64,000 bases of DNA from Streptomyces sp. PR69 (GCF_026420845.1 NZ_JAOWCB010000001.1:124001-188000); one strand, 5' to 3'; shown: positions 18,235 through 30,070, counted from the stretch's first letter. Numbers and translations are program-made. The notes: a model not told the origin generated them from the sequence alone.

Positions 18235-19058
18235 GCGTCGTACCCGCCGAGGCGGTGACCGGGCGACGGACGGCCGGCGGGCGTGCCGCCGCGCCCGCGG
18301 ACGCCGCGCCGCTCGCGCCGCGGGCCCGGCTGCTGCCGGCGCTCGGCGCGGTCTACCGGGCCCAGCTCTCGCGGGCGCGCGTCGCCCGGATCCCGCTGCT
18401 CTTCGTCGCGACCTTCCAGTCCGTCGGGATCATGGTCCTGATGCGCGGAGTCGTCGACGGGGGCGACGAGGCGCGGGCGGTGGTGGCGGGCTCCAGCGTG
18501 CTCGTCGTCGCGTTCGTCGCGCTGAATCTGCTCGCCCAGTACTTCGGCCAGCTGCGGGCCAGCGGCGGCCTCGACCACTACGCCACCCTCCCGGTGCCGC
18601 CGGCGGCCGTGGTGCTCGGCGCGGCCGGGGCGTACGCCTCCTTCACCGTGCCCGGCACCGTCGTCACGGCAGTGGCGGGCAGCGTGCTGTTCCAGCTGCC
18701 GCTGACCCATCTGTGGGTGCTCGCCGCGGTGATCCCGCTCGCGGGCGCGGCGCTCGCCGGTCTGGGCGCGGCGCTCGGGCTGCTCGCGCCACGGCAGGAA
18801 CTCGCCACGCTCCTCGGCCAGCTGGGCATGTCCGCGGCGCTGCTGCTGGGCGTGCTGCCGGCGGACCGGCTGCCCGGACCGATCTCGTACGCACGCGATC
18901 TGCTGCCCTCGACCTACGGGGTGGAGGCGCTCGCCAGGACCTTCGACGCACGGCCCGACTGGGGCAGCGTGGCGGTGGATCTCACCGTGTGCGCGGTGGT
19001 GGGCATGGTGTCGCTGACCGTGGCGACCTGGGCGTACCGGCGGGCGGCGGTGCGGTGA
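18231..19058 (+). CDS. ABC-2 type transporter permease
   Basis: A 275-aa membrane partner of the preceding ATPase. About six hydrophobic helices follow a 40-residue Ala/Arg-rich cytosolic N-terminus. The sequence QLRASGGLDHYATLPVPP is the conserved cytoplasmic loop of ABC-2 permeases. Translation starts at GTG within the stop of the ATPase gene, giving a fixed stoichiometry. Confidence 0.9.
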   Translation: MSVVPAEAVTGRRTAGGRAAAPADAAPLAPRARLLPALGAVYRAQLSRARVARIPLLFVATFQSVGIMVLMRGVVDGGDEARAVVAGSSVLVVAFVALNLLAQYFGQLRASGGLDHYATLPVPPAAVVLGAAGAYASFTVPGTVVTAVAGSVLFQLPLTHLWVLAAVIPLAGAALAGLGAALGLLAPRQELATLLGQLGMSAALLLGVLPADRLPGPISYARDLLPSTYGVEALARTFDARPDWGSVAVDLTVCAVVGMVSLTVATWAYRRAAVR

Positions 19059-19062
19059 GGCC

Positions 19063-19166
19063 GCGCGGTCGGCCGGTGAGGCGCGGCCGGGTGGTGGGGG
19101 GCCGTGCGGACGCAGGCCCGTGCGGCGCGGTCGGCCGGTGCGGCGGGGTCGGCCGGTGAGGCGCGT
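19063..19166 (+). repeat. Three direct repeats of a GGTCGGCCGGTG unit
   Basis: The core GGTCGGCCGGTG occurs three times (about 19067, 19129 and 19147), twice continuing into GAGGCGCG. It lies in the gap between the permease gene and the DUF2567 gene, with no other feature in that gap. Confidence 0.6.
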
Positions 19167-19193
19167 CACCGCCTCGTTTGGCACGATGGCCAG

Positions 19194-19868
19194 GTGACTG
19201 CACCGCTGACACCTCCTCACCGGCCGACCCCCGACGACGCCGACCCCTGGCCTGCGCCGCCGGAGCCGTCCGCTGCCCTGATCATGGCCGATATGGACAA
19301 GGACGACGAGGACACGGATGTGCGGGCCGACCTGCGGGACGCGGGGATCGTGCTGGCGGCGGTGACGCTCGCGGGTGTGGGCCTGGGGTTGCTGTGGCTC
19401 TGGCTGGCGCCGAGGGTGCAACTGGTCGCGCGCGACGGAAGCGTCTTCCTCGTCGATACGGAGGGCGAGGCCGCGGTGGGCGCGGACGGCGCCTTCGTGC
19501 TCCTGGCGCTGGGCTTCGGCGCGGTGAGCGCGGCCGGCGTCTTCTGGTTCCGCAGACGCGGCGGCGTGCTGCTGGTCGCCGCGCTGGCACTGGGCGGCGT
19601 CTTCGCGTCGCTGCTGGCGTGGGGCGTGGGCACCTGGCTCGGCCCGTCGCGCGATGTGGCCGAGCGGGCGCGGGAGGTCGGGGACGGCGTCCCCTTCGAC
19701 GCGTTTCTGGAGCTTCACGCGTGGGGGGCGCTGCTGGCGTGGCCGGTCGCCGCGATGGTCGTCCACCTGGCCCTCACGGCGCTCTTCGGGCCGCGTGACC
19801 CGGAGCCGGAGTGGCCTCCGTACCACCCTTCCGAGCCGCGGGACGGGGACGACGAGGGGCGGGCGTGA
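19194..19868 (+). CDS. DUF2567 domain membrane protein
   Basis: A 224-aa protein with a Pro/Asp-rich cytosolic N-terminus and four hydrophobic helices (about 50-76, 100-120, 127-150 and 177-200). Between helices 1 and 2 is the DUF2567 signature RVQLVARDGSVFLVDTEGEA. Function is unknown. The GTG start at 19194 has AGG upstream; ATG at 19284 (MADMDKDDED) is a possible shorter start. It lies downstream of the ABC exporter on the same strand but separated by a repeat-bearing 135-bp gap. Confidence 0.82.
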   Translation: MTAPLTPPHRPTPDDADPWPAPPEPSAALIMADMDKDDEDTDVRADLRDAGIVLAAVTLAGVGLGLLWLWLAPRVQLVARDGSVFLVDTEGEAAVGADGAFVLLALGFGAVSAAGVFWFRRRGGVLLVAALALGGVFASLLAWGVGTWLGPSRDVAERAREVGDGVPFDAFLELHAWGALLAWPVAAMVVHLALTALFGPRDPEPEWPPYHPSEPRDGDDEGRA

Positions 19869-19904
19869 GGCCTTTGGGCCGGCGGGTGTGCCCTTCCCCC
19901 ACCC

Positions 19905-19945
19905 CTCCCCTTCCCGTAACTGGGGGCTCCGCCCCCAGACCCCTT
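19905..19945 (+). repeat. Dispersed intergenic repeat with hairpin core (copy C)
   Basis: This is near-identical to copy A at 1704-1752 over CCCTTCCCGTAACTGGGG and the following GC hairpin. It sits about 40 bp after the DUF2567 stop and could end that transcript. Confidence 0.7.
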
Positions 19946-20284
19946 CGCGCCGCCCCTTGTACGGCCTGGTGCGCGACCGGCGATGTTCGCCCGTCAAGGA
20001 GCGTCGTCCGGCGCTGGGGGCGCCCCCGCGCCCGAAGGGCTGCCGGGGGAGACCACAAGGCGGCCGGAAGCCCTCGAAGCGGAGCTGCTCGGGCTCTTGG
20101 CCAACGCACCGTGGCAGGGCCTGGGGGAGTGCGTGCAGGGGGGCGTGACAGGGCAAAGCCTGCCGGGAGGGGGCGCTAGGGCCGGGGTCCGTTCCCAGCC
20201 GCCCGGCGGCCAGCTGCCAGCACTGCTGGGGCACCTCTGGGGGTACCTCCGGACAGAGTCCGGGGAAGGCAGCTGGGCGCGAGG

Positions 20285-20560
20285 GCTGCACATCCCAGCC
20301 GCGCTGGTGTTTGGGGTGCGGGGGCCGGAAATCCAGCCGTGCTGGTGTTTGGGGGCGCAAGGGGCCGGAAGTCCAGCCGTGCTGGTGTTTGGGGCGTGGG
20401 GGTGGGATCTCAGGCCGCGCTGGTGTTTGGGGCGTGGGGGCCGGAAGTCCAGCCGCGCTGGTGTTTGGGGCGCAAGGGGCCGGAAATCCAGCCGCGCCGG
20501 CGATTGAGGCGCAAGGGCCAGAAATCAAGCCCCTCCGGCGATTGAGGAGCGGGGGTCCGG
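20285..20560 (+). repeat. Tandem array of an approximately 40-nt intergenic repeat
   Basis: About seven imperfect copies of a unit with cores CCGGAAATCCAGCCG and GCTGGTGTTTGGGGCG occur head to tail. The last two copies change to the GCCGGCGATTGAGGCG variant found elsewhere in the window. The open frames through it (rich in Gly, Trp and Cys) follow the repeat period and have no RBS, so I read it as non-coding. The rest of 19946-20284 holds no gene I can support. Confidence 0.75.
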
Positions 20561-20694
20561 GGGCGGAGCCCCCGCACGGGGTCCGGGGCGGAGCCCCGGG
20601 GGGTGGCGGGACCGCTGCCGCGCAGGGGGTTCACGCGGGGGCCATCCTCGGCTAAGCCCATAGGGACGCTGCTCCAGGACGGGAGGTCCGCCCC

Positions 20695-20769
20695 ATGTCC
20701 AAACGCACCCGCAAGCGCAAATGGCGCACCCGCCGGCACCGCGCCAACCACGGCCGCCGCCCGGCATAG
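20695..20769 (+). CDS. Ribosomal protein bL37
   Basis: A 24-aa protein, MSKRTRKRKWRTRRHRANHG followed by RRPA, too short for ordinary gene finding. It matches the pattern of bL37, the small actinobacterial 50S protein found in mycobacterial ribosome structures, whose sequence as I recall it starts MAKRGRKKRD and ends KANHGKRPNA. The shared features are length, high Arg/Lys content and the ANHG(R/K)RP tail. GGGAGG seven bases before the ATG supports translation. It would bind 23S rRNA. It stands alone, convergent with the ybaK-like gene. Confidence 0.85.
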   Translation: MSKRTRKRKWRTRRHRANHGRRPA

Positions 20770-20820
20770 CATCCGGTCACCCGCCCCCGGCGGGGCCGGG
20801 CCTCGCACAGCCGGGTCCCG

Positions 20821-20834
20821 GCCCCCTCGGGGGC
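20821..20834. terminator. Short GC hairpin between convergent genes
   Basis: A 6-bp GCCCCC-tc-GGGGGC hairpin lies 52 bp after bL37 and just before the end of the convergent YbaK-type gene. Flanking GGCCGG sequence may extend it imperfectly. Confidence 0.45.
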
Positions 20835-20841
20835 GGCCGGT

Positions 20842-21378
20842 TCAGAGGCGGTGGCCGCGGGCGATGGGCGCCAGCACCGCTTTCGTCAACGTCGCCAGAT
20901 CCCCCGGCGCCAGCTCTGCCTCCAGGCCCCTGCGGCCCGCCGAGACGCAGATCGTGGGGTGGGCGGAGGCCGAGGAGTCCAGGACCGTGGGGAGGCTCTT
21001 CCGCTGGCCCAGGGGGGAGATGCCGCCGCGTACATAGCCCGTGGTGCGCTCCGCCGCCGCGGGGTCCGCCATGGTCGCCCGCTTGCCGCCCGCCGCCGCG
21101 GCCAGCGCTTTGAGGTCCAGCTGTCCGGCCACCGGCACCACCGCCACGGTCAGCTCGCCGTCGACGTCCGCCACCAGGGTCTTGAACACCCGCTCCGGCG
21201 GGACGCCGAGCGCCTCGGCGGCCTCCTCGCCGTACGAGGCCGTCGCCGGGTCGTGGTCGTACGCGTGCAGCGTGAAGTCGACGCCCGCCGCCGCCAGCGC
21301 GACCGTCGCGGGCGTTCCTCCGCCGCTCTTGACGCCGCCGCCCTTGCCTCCGCCCCGGCCGGACTTCTTCTTGCTCAT
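20842..21378 (-). CDS. ybaK: Cys-tRNA(Pro)/aminoacyl-tRNA deacylase, YbaK family
   Basis: A 178-aa trans-editing protein that hydrolyses Cys-tRNA(Pro) or related mischarged tRNAs. The first 20 residues are a Gly/Lys-rich leader. The YbaK/EbsC domain follows: VFKTLVADVDGELTVAVVPV with the conserved Lys, then a GKRATMADPAAAERTTGYVRGGISPLGQ region (GxxSPxG) and the C-terminal IxVSAGRRGLE. ATG at 21378 is used; the open frame above it is antisense noise. Which mischarged tRNA is edited cannot be told from sequence. Confidence 0.9.
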   Translation of the reverse strand: MSKKKSGRGGGKGGGVKSGGGTPATVALAAAGVDFTLHAYDHDPATASYGEEAAEALGVPPERVFKTLVADVDGELTVAVVPVAGQLDLKALAAAAGGKRATMADPAAAERTTGYVRGGISPLGQRKSLPTVLDSSASAHPTICVSAGRRGLEAELAPGDLATLTKAVLAPIARGHRL

Positions 21379-21395
21379 GAACGCACGGTCTCCCG

Positions 21396-22133
21396 TCAGT
21401 TGGGGCTGGTCGGCGCCCTGGTCAGTTCCACTGCCGGCAGTGAGGGCAGATGCCGGATCACCGCGGTCTCCGACCGCAGCAGCTTCAGCTCCTCCCGCAG
21501 CCGGGTCGCCGTGTCCGGCGCCTGGAGCAGCCGCTGCTTCGACGGGGTGTCCAGCACCGCGGCCGCCGCCACCAGATAGGAGACGACCGACGGCTCGTCG
21601 GGCAGTTCGCCCGTCGACAGCGACCGCTCCCGCGCCCCCGCCAGCCGCTTCTGATAGCTGCGGAAGGCGCGCAGCACGCCTTCGGCGAGCGTGCCCGCGC
21701 CGTCTCCCGGCTCTTCCGGCAGCTCTTCGAGCTCCGCGGTCAGGAACGGCCCGGAGGCGTCCACCGACAGCAGCTTGACCCGTGTCGTCCCCGTGGCCAG
21801 CACTTCGAAGGTGCCGTCGGGGCGCTCGCGGATCGTCGCCGCGTCGGCGATGCACCCGACCCGGTGGAAGGCCTGGATGGGATCCGGGCCGAAGCCCGCC
21901 GCAGGGCCCCGCTCGGGCAGCGCGGTCTGGTCGGGCAGTCCGGGCGCCGTCGGCGCGACCTCGCGGCCGTCGCGGATGGCGACCACGGCGAAGCGCCTCG
22001 GCTCGGACTCGTCCGTCTTCAGCAGCTCGCGCATCATGGCGCGATACCGCTCCTCGAAGACGTTCAACGGCAGGACGAGTCCCGGGAACAGCACCGTGTT
22101 CAGCGGGAACAGGGGCAGACGTGCGACAGTCAC
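21396..22133 (-). CDS. LON peptidase substrate-binding domain protein
   Basis: A 245-aa protein consisting of the N-terminal (substrate-binding) domain of Lon without ATPase or protease domains. It starts TVARLPLFPLNTVLFPGLVL, with LNVFEERYRAMM following, both typical of LON_substr_bdg (PF02190). Such stand-alone proteins are common in actinobacteria; their role is unclear. GTG at 22133 gives the canonical start. It ends 17 bp before the ybaK-like start, so the two are probably co-transcribed. Confidence 0.9.
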   Translation of the reverse strand: MTVARLPLFPLNTVLFPGLVLPLNVFEERYRAMMRELLKTDESEPRRFAVVAIRDGREVAPTAPGLPDQTALPERGPAAGFGPDPIQAFHRVGCIADAATIRERPDGTFEVLATGTTRVKLLSVDASGPFLTAELEELPEEPGDGAGTLAEGVLRAFRSYQKRLAGARERSLSTGELPDEPSVVSYLVAAAAVLDTPSKQRLLQAPDTATRLREELKLLRSETAVIRHLPSLPAVELTRAPTSPN

Positions 22134-22239
22134 AACGGCGTAGCCTAATGGGCGGCCGGGCATGTCCGTCCGGCTATTGCCGCAGCTCGGCCTTCTGCCG
22201 CGCCCGCCCGGCGCCGCGCGGCACGGGAGGTACGCCCGC

Positions 22240-22370
22240 CGGGACGCGTCCTGCCCGGCCCGCACGCGTCCTGCCCGGCCCGGCCCGCACGCCCCGCCCC
22301 GCCACGCGTCCCGCACGCCCCGCTCCGCCACGCGTCCCGCCCCGCCCCGACCCAGCCCCGCGCGCGGCTC
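22240..22370. repeat. Low-complexity C/G repeat stretch
   Basis: Short iterations of CCCGGCCCGCACGC, GCACGCGTCC and CCCCGCCCCG-type blocks fill the gap between two minus-strand genes. No gene is supported; some regulatory sequence for the LON-domain gene must lie here. Confidence 0.5.
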
Positions 22371-22371
22371 C

Positions 22372-24039
22372 TCAGCCGCGGCGCAGCAGCCGGGAGGCCC
22401 CCGCCGCCACCGTCGTCGCCAGGATCCAGCCGACCAGGATCAGCGCGGTGGAGGCCCACTGCCAGTGGGTGTCGAGCTGCCAGTACCCCTCCTGGCCGAG
22501 ATTGATCACCGGGAGGAGCAGATCAAGCGCGTACAGCGCGGCGTTCCACCGCGGGTGCTCATCCAGCTGGATCGGCGCGGGGTCCAGCCGGGAGAAGGCC
22601 ATCGCGCCCGCCGCCCACAGCACCGCCATCCACAGCGCCGCCCGGCCCGGCCGGTAGCCGTACGCCACCGTCCAGTCCTGCAGATATCCCCAGAGCTTCG
22701 CGGCGAGCGGCAGCGTCTCCCGGCGGCGGCGCTGCTTGGCCAGCAGCACCTCCCGCGCATCGGCGTCCTCGCCGCTGTTGCGCAGCACCGTCGCCAGCCG
22801 CTCATACGGCTCGGGGGAGTACTCGGGAGTCGCGGAGGCCACCCACTCCAGACGGCGGCTGAGCGGGAACTCCTCGTACGGGACGAGGTTCTCGTAGACG
22901 AAGCCGCCCATCGCCAGCCCGCCGGGGCCCGGCCAGCTCGCCGCCAGGTCGATCAGGGTCACCACCTTGGCGCCGTTGAGCACCACCCGCCCCTCCTCCG
23001 GCCGCTGCGCATTGAACCGCAGCTCGGGGGTGACGATCCGGCGCAGCGACAGCTCCTCGCGGGGGCTGAGCGCGAATCTCGCCCGGTACAGATCCACCGC
23101 GTCGCCGAACCGGCCGTCGTCGAGCCGCACCCCGCCGTGGCACTCGAAGGGCTGGAGCCGGGTGCCCCGCGAGGCGCGGCCGAGGCCGAACGGGGGCGTC
23201 GCGCCCTGGTTGCCGGTGACCTCGCTGACCCAGGCGGCCGTCAGATACAGGGTGCGCCCCACCGACAGCTGCGGCGCGTTCAGCGCGCGCCGCTCCGCCG
23301 CCGCGCGCAGCCGGCTGCCGCGCAGGCTCAGCGACACGCCGATCGTCGCGCCGCGCAGGCTGACCTCCCCGTATGTCTCGATCAGCTCGGCCTGTAAGTC
23401 CTGTGCGACCGACAGGCCGTCCGCGGCGATCGCCCGGCCCCTGCGGTCCGGCCGCACCTGGATCTGGTTGAGCAGCAGATCGGTGCCTATCTGGGCGTCG
23501 GTGAGCCGGATGCCGTGCTCGACACGGCAGCGCGGCAGATGCAGATCGCCCTCCGTGCGCAGCCGGGCGCCCTCCAGACGGGGAATCGCACAGCCGACCA
23601 TGCGCACCGTCGTGAAATGCGCCTCCGGCATGAGCAGCTCGCTCTCGAAGCGGCAGCCGGTCAGCTCGACATACGGGGTGACGTTGCCGCCGGCGAGCTT
23701 GAGCGTGCCGGAGATGTTCGCCCCCCGGAGCTTGAGGGCGGCGACCCGGCCGGGCTTCGCCGACGGGCCGCTGAGCAGCAGCCGGGCCACGACGGAGGCG
23801 CGGACGCTTCGGTCGGCCCCCCACGGCCAGGGGGAGAAGGGGTCGTTGCGCACCGGATCGGATTCGCTCAGATCGCAGGTGCTACCGCTTCTGAAGGCTT
23901 CCCACATCCGCAGCTCGGTCGGGCTCAGCCCCTCCGGCGGCCCGTCGTCCAGCGGCTCGGTCACTGCCGCCCCTCCGCTTCCGTGAAGTTCGTACAGCTG
24001 TTCTTCCCGCTGAGTGACGGACTGAACGCTAGTGGTCAT
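22372..24039 (-). CDS. Large membrane protein with beta-helix-like repeats
   Basis: A 555-aa protein, often labelled membrane-associated oxidoreductase in Streptomyces, although I see no dinucleotide-binding motif. Residues about 80-330 contain repeated short hydrophobic/polar units ([34 protein letters not shown]) resembling a pentapeptide- or bactofilin-like right-handed beta helix. The C-terminal third has three hydrophobic segments (about 466-485, 490-512, 527-549), preceded by a basic linker (KQRRRRE). That suggests a cytosolic scaffold tethered to the membrane. ATG at 24039 is chosen; the frame above it is antisense to hisD. The gene is divergent from hisD with 84 bp between. Confidence 0.8.
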   Translation of the reverse strand: MTTSVQSVTQREEQLYELHGSGGAAVTEPLDDGPPEGLSPTELRMWEAFRSGSTCDLSESDPVRNDPFSPWPWGADRSVRASVVARLLLSGPSAKPGRVAALKLRGANISGTLKLAGGNVTPYVELTGCRFESELLMPEAHFTTVRMVGCAIPRLEGARLRTEGDLHLPRCRVEHGIRLTDAQIGTDLLLNQIQVRPDRRGRAIAADGLSVAQDLQAELIETYGEVSLRGATIGVSLSLRGSRLRAAAERRALNAPQLSVGRTLYLTAAWVSEVTGNQGATPPFGLGRASRGTRLQPFECHGGVRLDDGRFGDAVDLYRARFALSPREELSLRRIVTPELRFNAQRPEEGRVVLNGAKVVTLIDLAASWPGPGGLAMGGFVYENLVPYEEFPLSRRLEWVASATPEYSPEPYERLATVLRNSGEDADAREVLLAKQRRRRETLPLAAKLWGYLQDWTVAYGYRPGRAALWMAVLWAAGAMAFSRLDPAPIQLDEHPRWNAALYALDLLLPVINLGQEGYWQLDTHWQWASTALILVGWILATTVAAGASRLLRRG

Positions 24040-24065
24040 GGTCACGTCGTGGGGTGGGTGGGCGT

Positions 24066-24082
24066 GTATCAGCCAGTGATAC
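24066..24082. promoter_or_regulatory. Palindrome in the hisD divergent promoter region
   Basis: A perfect 6-bp inverted repeat GTATCA-gccag-TGATAC lies in the 84 bp between the start of the large membrane protein and hisD. AT-containing palindromes are rare in this DNA, so it is a candidate operator for one or both genes. The regulator is unknown. Confidence 0.4.
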
Positions 24083-24123
24083 GGGGGACCGATGGCCTGA
24101 TGGGGTCTGAGAGAATTGGTGCC

Positions 24124-27147
<3,024 letters not shown>

Positions 27148-27151
<4 letters not shown>

Positions 27152-27315
27152 GGGGGCTGTCGACCGTTCTGATCGCGGTGGGGCTGTTCCTGGCCGGCGG
27201 CGCGTACTCCTTCTCCAGGCAGCAGATGCCCAAGGGCGTGATCATCCTGCTGGCGCTCGCCTCCTCGATGTGCCTGCTCGCCGGCGTCCTGCGGATTCAG
27301 GGAATCTGGGAGTAG
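27148..27315 (+). CDS. Small two-helix membrane protein in the his operon
   Basis: A 55-aa protein with two hydrophobic helices (about 3-20 and 29-47) joined by the polar loop SRQQMPKG. Its ATG overlaps the hisB stop (ATGA) and it ends 4 bp before hisH, so it is embedded in the operon and translated with it. I recognise no named domain; it is not a known histidine enzyme. A location in the cytoplasmic membrane is likely. Confidence 0.8.
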
Positions 27316-27319
27316 CAGC

Positions 27320-27961
27320 ATGAGCACACCGAAAAAGGTCGTCGTCTTTGACTACGGCTTCGGCAATGTCCGCTCCGCCGAGCGGGCCCTCGCCCGCGTC
27401 GGCGCGGATGTCGAGATCACCCGTGACTACGACGCCGCCATGAACGCGGACGGACTCCTCGTGCCCGGCGTCGGGGCATTCTCCGCCTGTATGGAGGGGC
27501 TGAAGCGGGCCCGCGGCGACTGGGTCATCGGCCGCCGGCTCTCCGGCGGCCGCCCGGTCATGGGCATCTGCGTCGGCATGCAGATCCTCTTCGCCCGCGG
27601 CATCGAGCACGGCGTGGAGAGCGAGGGGCTCGACGAGTGGCCCGGCACCGTCGGACCGCTGAAGGCCCCCGTCGTCCCCCACATGGGCTGGAACACCGTC
27701 GAGGCCCCCGCCGACAGCCGGCTCTTCGCCAGCGTCGGCCCCGACGCCCGCTTCTACTTCGTGCACTCCTACGCCGTGCACGACTGGGAGCTTCAGATCA
27801 CCAACCCCGCCATGCGGTCCCCGAGCGTCACCTGGGCCACACACGGCGAGCGGTTCGTGGCCGCCGTCGAGAACAACGCCCTGTGGGCCACCCAGTTCCA
27901 CCCCGAGAAGTCCGGCGACGCCGGCGCCCAGCTCCTCACCAACTGGATCGAGACCCTCTGA
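27320..27961 (+). CDS. hisH: Imidazole glycerol phosphate synthase, glutaminase subunit
   Basis: A class I glutamine amidotransferase of 213 aa that supplies ammonia to HisF. The nucleophile Cys is in [10 protein letters not shown], and the His/Glu of the triad are in [24 protein letters not shown] is the typical N-terminus. It partners HisF, encoded three genes downstream, to make IGP and AICAR from PRFAR. Confidence 0.97.
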   Translation: MSTPKKVVVFDYGFGNVRSAERALARVGADVEITRDYDAAMNADGLLVPGVGAFSACMEGLKRARGDWVIGRRLSGGRPVMGICVGMQILFARGIEHGVESEGLDEWPGTVGPLKAPVVPHMGWNTVEAPADSRLFASVGPDARFYFVHSYAVHDWELQITNPAMRSPSVTWATHGERFVAAVENNALWATQFHPEKSGDAGAQLLTNWIETL

Positions 27962-27963
27962 TC

Positions 27964-28704
27964 ATGGCTCAGCAGCTTGAACTCCTCCCCGCAGTCGACG
28001 TCCGCGACGGTCAGGCCGTACGCCTGGTGCACGGCGAGTCCGGCACGGAGACCTCGTACGGCTCCCCGCTGGAAGCGGCCCTGACCTGGCAGCGCGCGGG
28101 CGCCGAATGGCTGCACCTGGTGGATCTGGACGCCGCGTTCGGCACGGGTGACAACCGCGAGCTGATCGCGGAGGTCGCCGGGAGCCTCGCGGGACACGGC
28201 ATCAAGGTGGAGCTGTCCGGCGGCATCCGCGACGACGCCTCCCTGGCCGCGGCGCTGGCCACCGGCTGCACCCGGGTCAATCTGGGCACCGCCGCCCTGG
28301 AGACCCCCGAGTGGGTCGCCAAGGTCATCGCCGAGCACGGCGACAAGATCGCGGTCGGCCTGGACGTCCGCGGCACCACGCTGCGCGGCCGCGGCTGGAC
28401 GCGCGACGGCGGCGATCTGTACGAGACGCTGGCCCGCCTCGACTCCGAGGGCTGCGCCCGCTACGTCGTCACCGACATCGCCAAGGACGGCACGCTGCAG
28501 GGCCCCAACCTGGAGCTGCTGCGCAATGTCTGCGCCGCCACCGACAAGCCCGTCGTCGCCTCCGGCGGCGTGTCCTCGCTGGACGACCTGCGGGCGCTGG
28601 CCTCCCTGGTGCCGCAGGGCGTCGAGGGCGCCATCGTCGGCAAGGCCCTGTATGCCAAGGCGTTCACCCTGGAAGAAGCGCTCGCGACGGTGAGGCGGGC
28701 ATGA
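27964..28704 (+). CDS. priA: Bifunctional HisA/TrpF isomerase (PriA)
   Basis: A (beta/alpha)8 barrel of 246 aa. In actinobacteria lacking trpF, PriA isomerises both ProFAR (histidine) and phosphoribosyl-anthranilate (tryptophan). The catalytic Asp residues lie in [19 protein letters not shown] and [18 protein letters not shown], and phosphate-binding glycines in [11 protein letters not shown] and [11 protein letters not shown]. No separate trpF is present in either trp cluster here, in keeping with the dual role. It lies two bases after hisH and overlaps the next gene by four bases. Confidence 0.95.
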   Translation: MAQQLELLPAVDVRDGQAVRLVHGESGTETSYGSPLEAALTWQRAGAEWLHLVDLDAAFGTGDNRELIAEVAGSLAGHGIKVELSGGIRDDASLAAALATGCTRVNLGTAALETPEWVAKVIAEHGDKIAVGLDVRGTTLRGRGWTRDGGDLYETLARLDSEGCARYVVTDIAKDGTLQGPNLELLRNVCAATDKPVVASGGVSSLDDLRALASLVPQGVEGAIVGKALYAKAFTLEEALATVRRA

Positions 28705-29126
28705 CCGGCGCCGTACGCCGCATCGGCTCCAACGGCCCCTGGGAGGAGGCCTTCGGCTACTCCCGGGCCGTCGAGCTGCCCAACGGGCTGGTCCTCGTCT
28801 CCGGCTGCACCTCGGTCGTGAACGGCCACATCGCCGCGGGCGGCCCGTACGACCAGGCCATGACCGCCTTCGGTGTGGCGCTGGACGCGCTGAAGGAGCT
28901 CGGCCTGGGGGCGGAGCATGTGGTGCGCACCCGTATGTACATCACCCACGCCCGCGACGTGGACGAGGTGGGCCGGGCACACAAGGAGCTGTTCGGCGGG
29001 GTACGCCCGGCCGCGTCGATGCTCATCGTCGACGGCTTCGTCGACCCCAATCTGGTCGTCGAAGTCGAGGTCGAGGCCTACCGAGACCGCGAAGACCGAG
29101 ACGACCGAGGAGGCGACGGCGCATGA
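28701..29126 (+). CDS. RidA family protein (enamine/imine deaminase-like)
   Basis: A 141-aa member of the RidA/YjgF/YER057c superfamily. RidA proteins hydrolyse reactive enamines such as 2-aminoacrylate and protect PLP enzymes. The conserved region is [20 protein letters not shown] with the substrate-binding Arg, then [20 protein letters not shown] and VEVEVEA. It sits between priA and hisF with ATGA overlaps on both sides, so it is co-translated with the his enzymes. The C-terminal Asp/Arg-rich tail ([15 protein letters not shown]) appears added. Whether it has canonical deaminase activity is not certain from sequence. Confidence 0.9.
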   Translation: MTGAVRRIGSNGPWEEAFGYSRAVELPNGLVLVSGCTSVVNGHIAAGGPYDQAMTAFGVALDALKELGLGAEHVVRTRMYITHARDVDEVGRAHKELFGGVRPAASMLIVDGFVDPNLVVEVEVEAYRDREDRDDRGGDGA

Positions 29127-29878
29127 CGCTCGCGATCCGAGTCATCCCCTGCCTGGACGTGGACAACGGCCGGGTCGTCAAGGGGGTCAACTTCCAGAAC
29201 CTGCGCGACGCGGGCGACCCGGTCGAGATGGCCAAGCTGTACGACGCGGAGGGCGCCGACGAGCTGACGTTCCTCGACATCACGGCCTCCTCCGGCAACC
29301 GCGAGACGACCTACGACGTGGTGCGCCGCACCGCCGAGCAGGTCTTCATCCCGCTCACGGTCGGCGGCGGCGTCCGCTCCGCCGAGGACGTCGACAAACT
29401 GCTGCGGGCCGGCGCGGACAAGGTCGGCGTCAACACCGCGGCCATCGCCCGCCCCGAGCTGATCAAGGAGATCGCCGAGCGCTTCGGCCGCCAGGTCCTG
29501 GTGCTGTCCGTGGACGCCCGCCGCACCGAGACGGGATCGTTCGAGGTCACCACGCACGGCGGCCGCCGCGGCACCGGCATCGACGCGGTCGAATGGGCCT
29601 GCCGCGCGGCCGAGCTGGGCGCCGGCGAGATCCTGCTCAACTCCATGGACGCCGACGGCACCAAGGACGGCTACGACACCGAAATGATCGCCGCCGTGCG
29701 CAAGCACGTCACGGTCCCCGTCATCGCCAGCGGCGGCGCGGGCCGGCTGGCGGACTTCCCCCCGGCGATCGACGCGGGCGCGGACGCGGTGCTCGCGGCC
29801 TCGGTCTTCCACTTCGGCGATCTGCGGATCTCCCAGGTCAAGGAGACCCTCCGAAATTCCGGTCACCCGGTGCGCTGA
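29123..29878 (+). CDS. hisF: Imidazole glycerol phosphate synthase, cyclase subunit
   Basis: A 251-aa (beta/alpha)8 barrel that uses ammonia from HisH to form IGP and AICAR. The catalytic Asp residues are in [17 protein letters not shown] and [14 protein letters not shown], with phosphate-binding glycines in [12 protein letters not shown] and [11 protein letters not shown]. The ATG overlaps the ridA-like stop. It is the last gene of this his cluster; hisI is 2.3 kb downstream beside trpE. Confidence 0.97.
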   Translation: MTLAIRVIPCLDVDNGRVVKGVNFQNLRDAGDPVEMAKLYDAEGADELTFLDITASSGNRETTYDVVRRTAEQVFIPLTVGGGVRSAEDVDKLLRAGADKVGVNTAAIARPELIKEIAERFGRQVLVLSVDARRTETGSFEVTTHGGRRGTGIDAVEWACRAAELGAGEILLNSMDADGTKDGYDTEMIAAVRKHVTVPVIASGGAGRLADFPPAIDAGADAVLAASVFHFGDLRISQVKETLRNSGHPVR

Positions 29879-29885
29879 CGGCTCT

Positions 29886-29913
29886 ACCATGATCACATGC
29901 CTGCGATCATGGT
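29886..29913. promoter_or_regulatory. 9-bp perfect inverted repeat after hisF
   Basis: ACCATGATC and GATCATGGT are separated by 10 nt, starting 8 bp past the hisF stop. It is less GC-rich than the terminators in this window, so it may be an operator for the MFS gene rather than a terminator. Confidence 0.4.
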
Positions 29914-30070
29914 CCGCTTCACAGACGACGGGCCCGCCGGACGGCACGCGACAGCCGGGGAGCCGGGCCGCGACGCCCAGCGACTCGCACACAACGCCCA
30001 TGGTGTGACGCGCCGACGTCGGCGCCGCTCGATCCAGGCACGGCCGCCGCATGAGCCGTCGGACATGTGA
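29897..30070 (+). CDS. Doubtful small ORF between hisF and the MFS gene
   Basis: A 57-codon frame (MPAIMVRFTDDGPAGRHATA at the N-terminus, Arg-rich near the end) begins inside the inverted repeat and overlaps the start of the MFS gene by 20 nt. It has no clear RBS and no recognised family. It may be a leader ORF or chance. Confidence 0.25.
   Translation: MPAIMVRFTDDGPAGRHATAGEPGRDAQRLAHNAHGVTRRRRRRSIQARPPHEPSDM

Noticed and set aside
20281..20507. Open plus-strand frame with WCLGxxG repeats in the 20.3-20.5 kb array
   Set aside because: Its periodicity is that of the DNA repeat, it lacks an RBS, and related repeats occur elsewhere in different frames.
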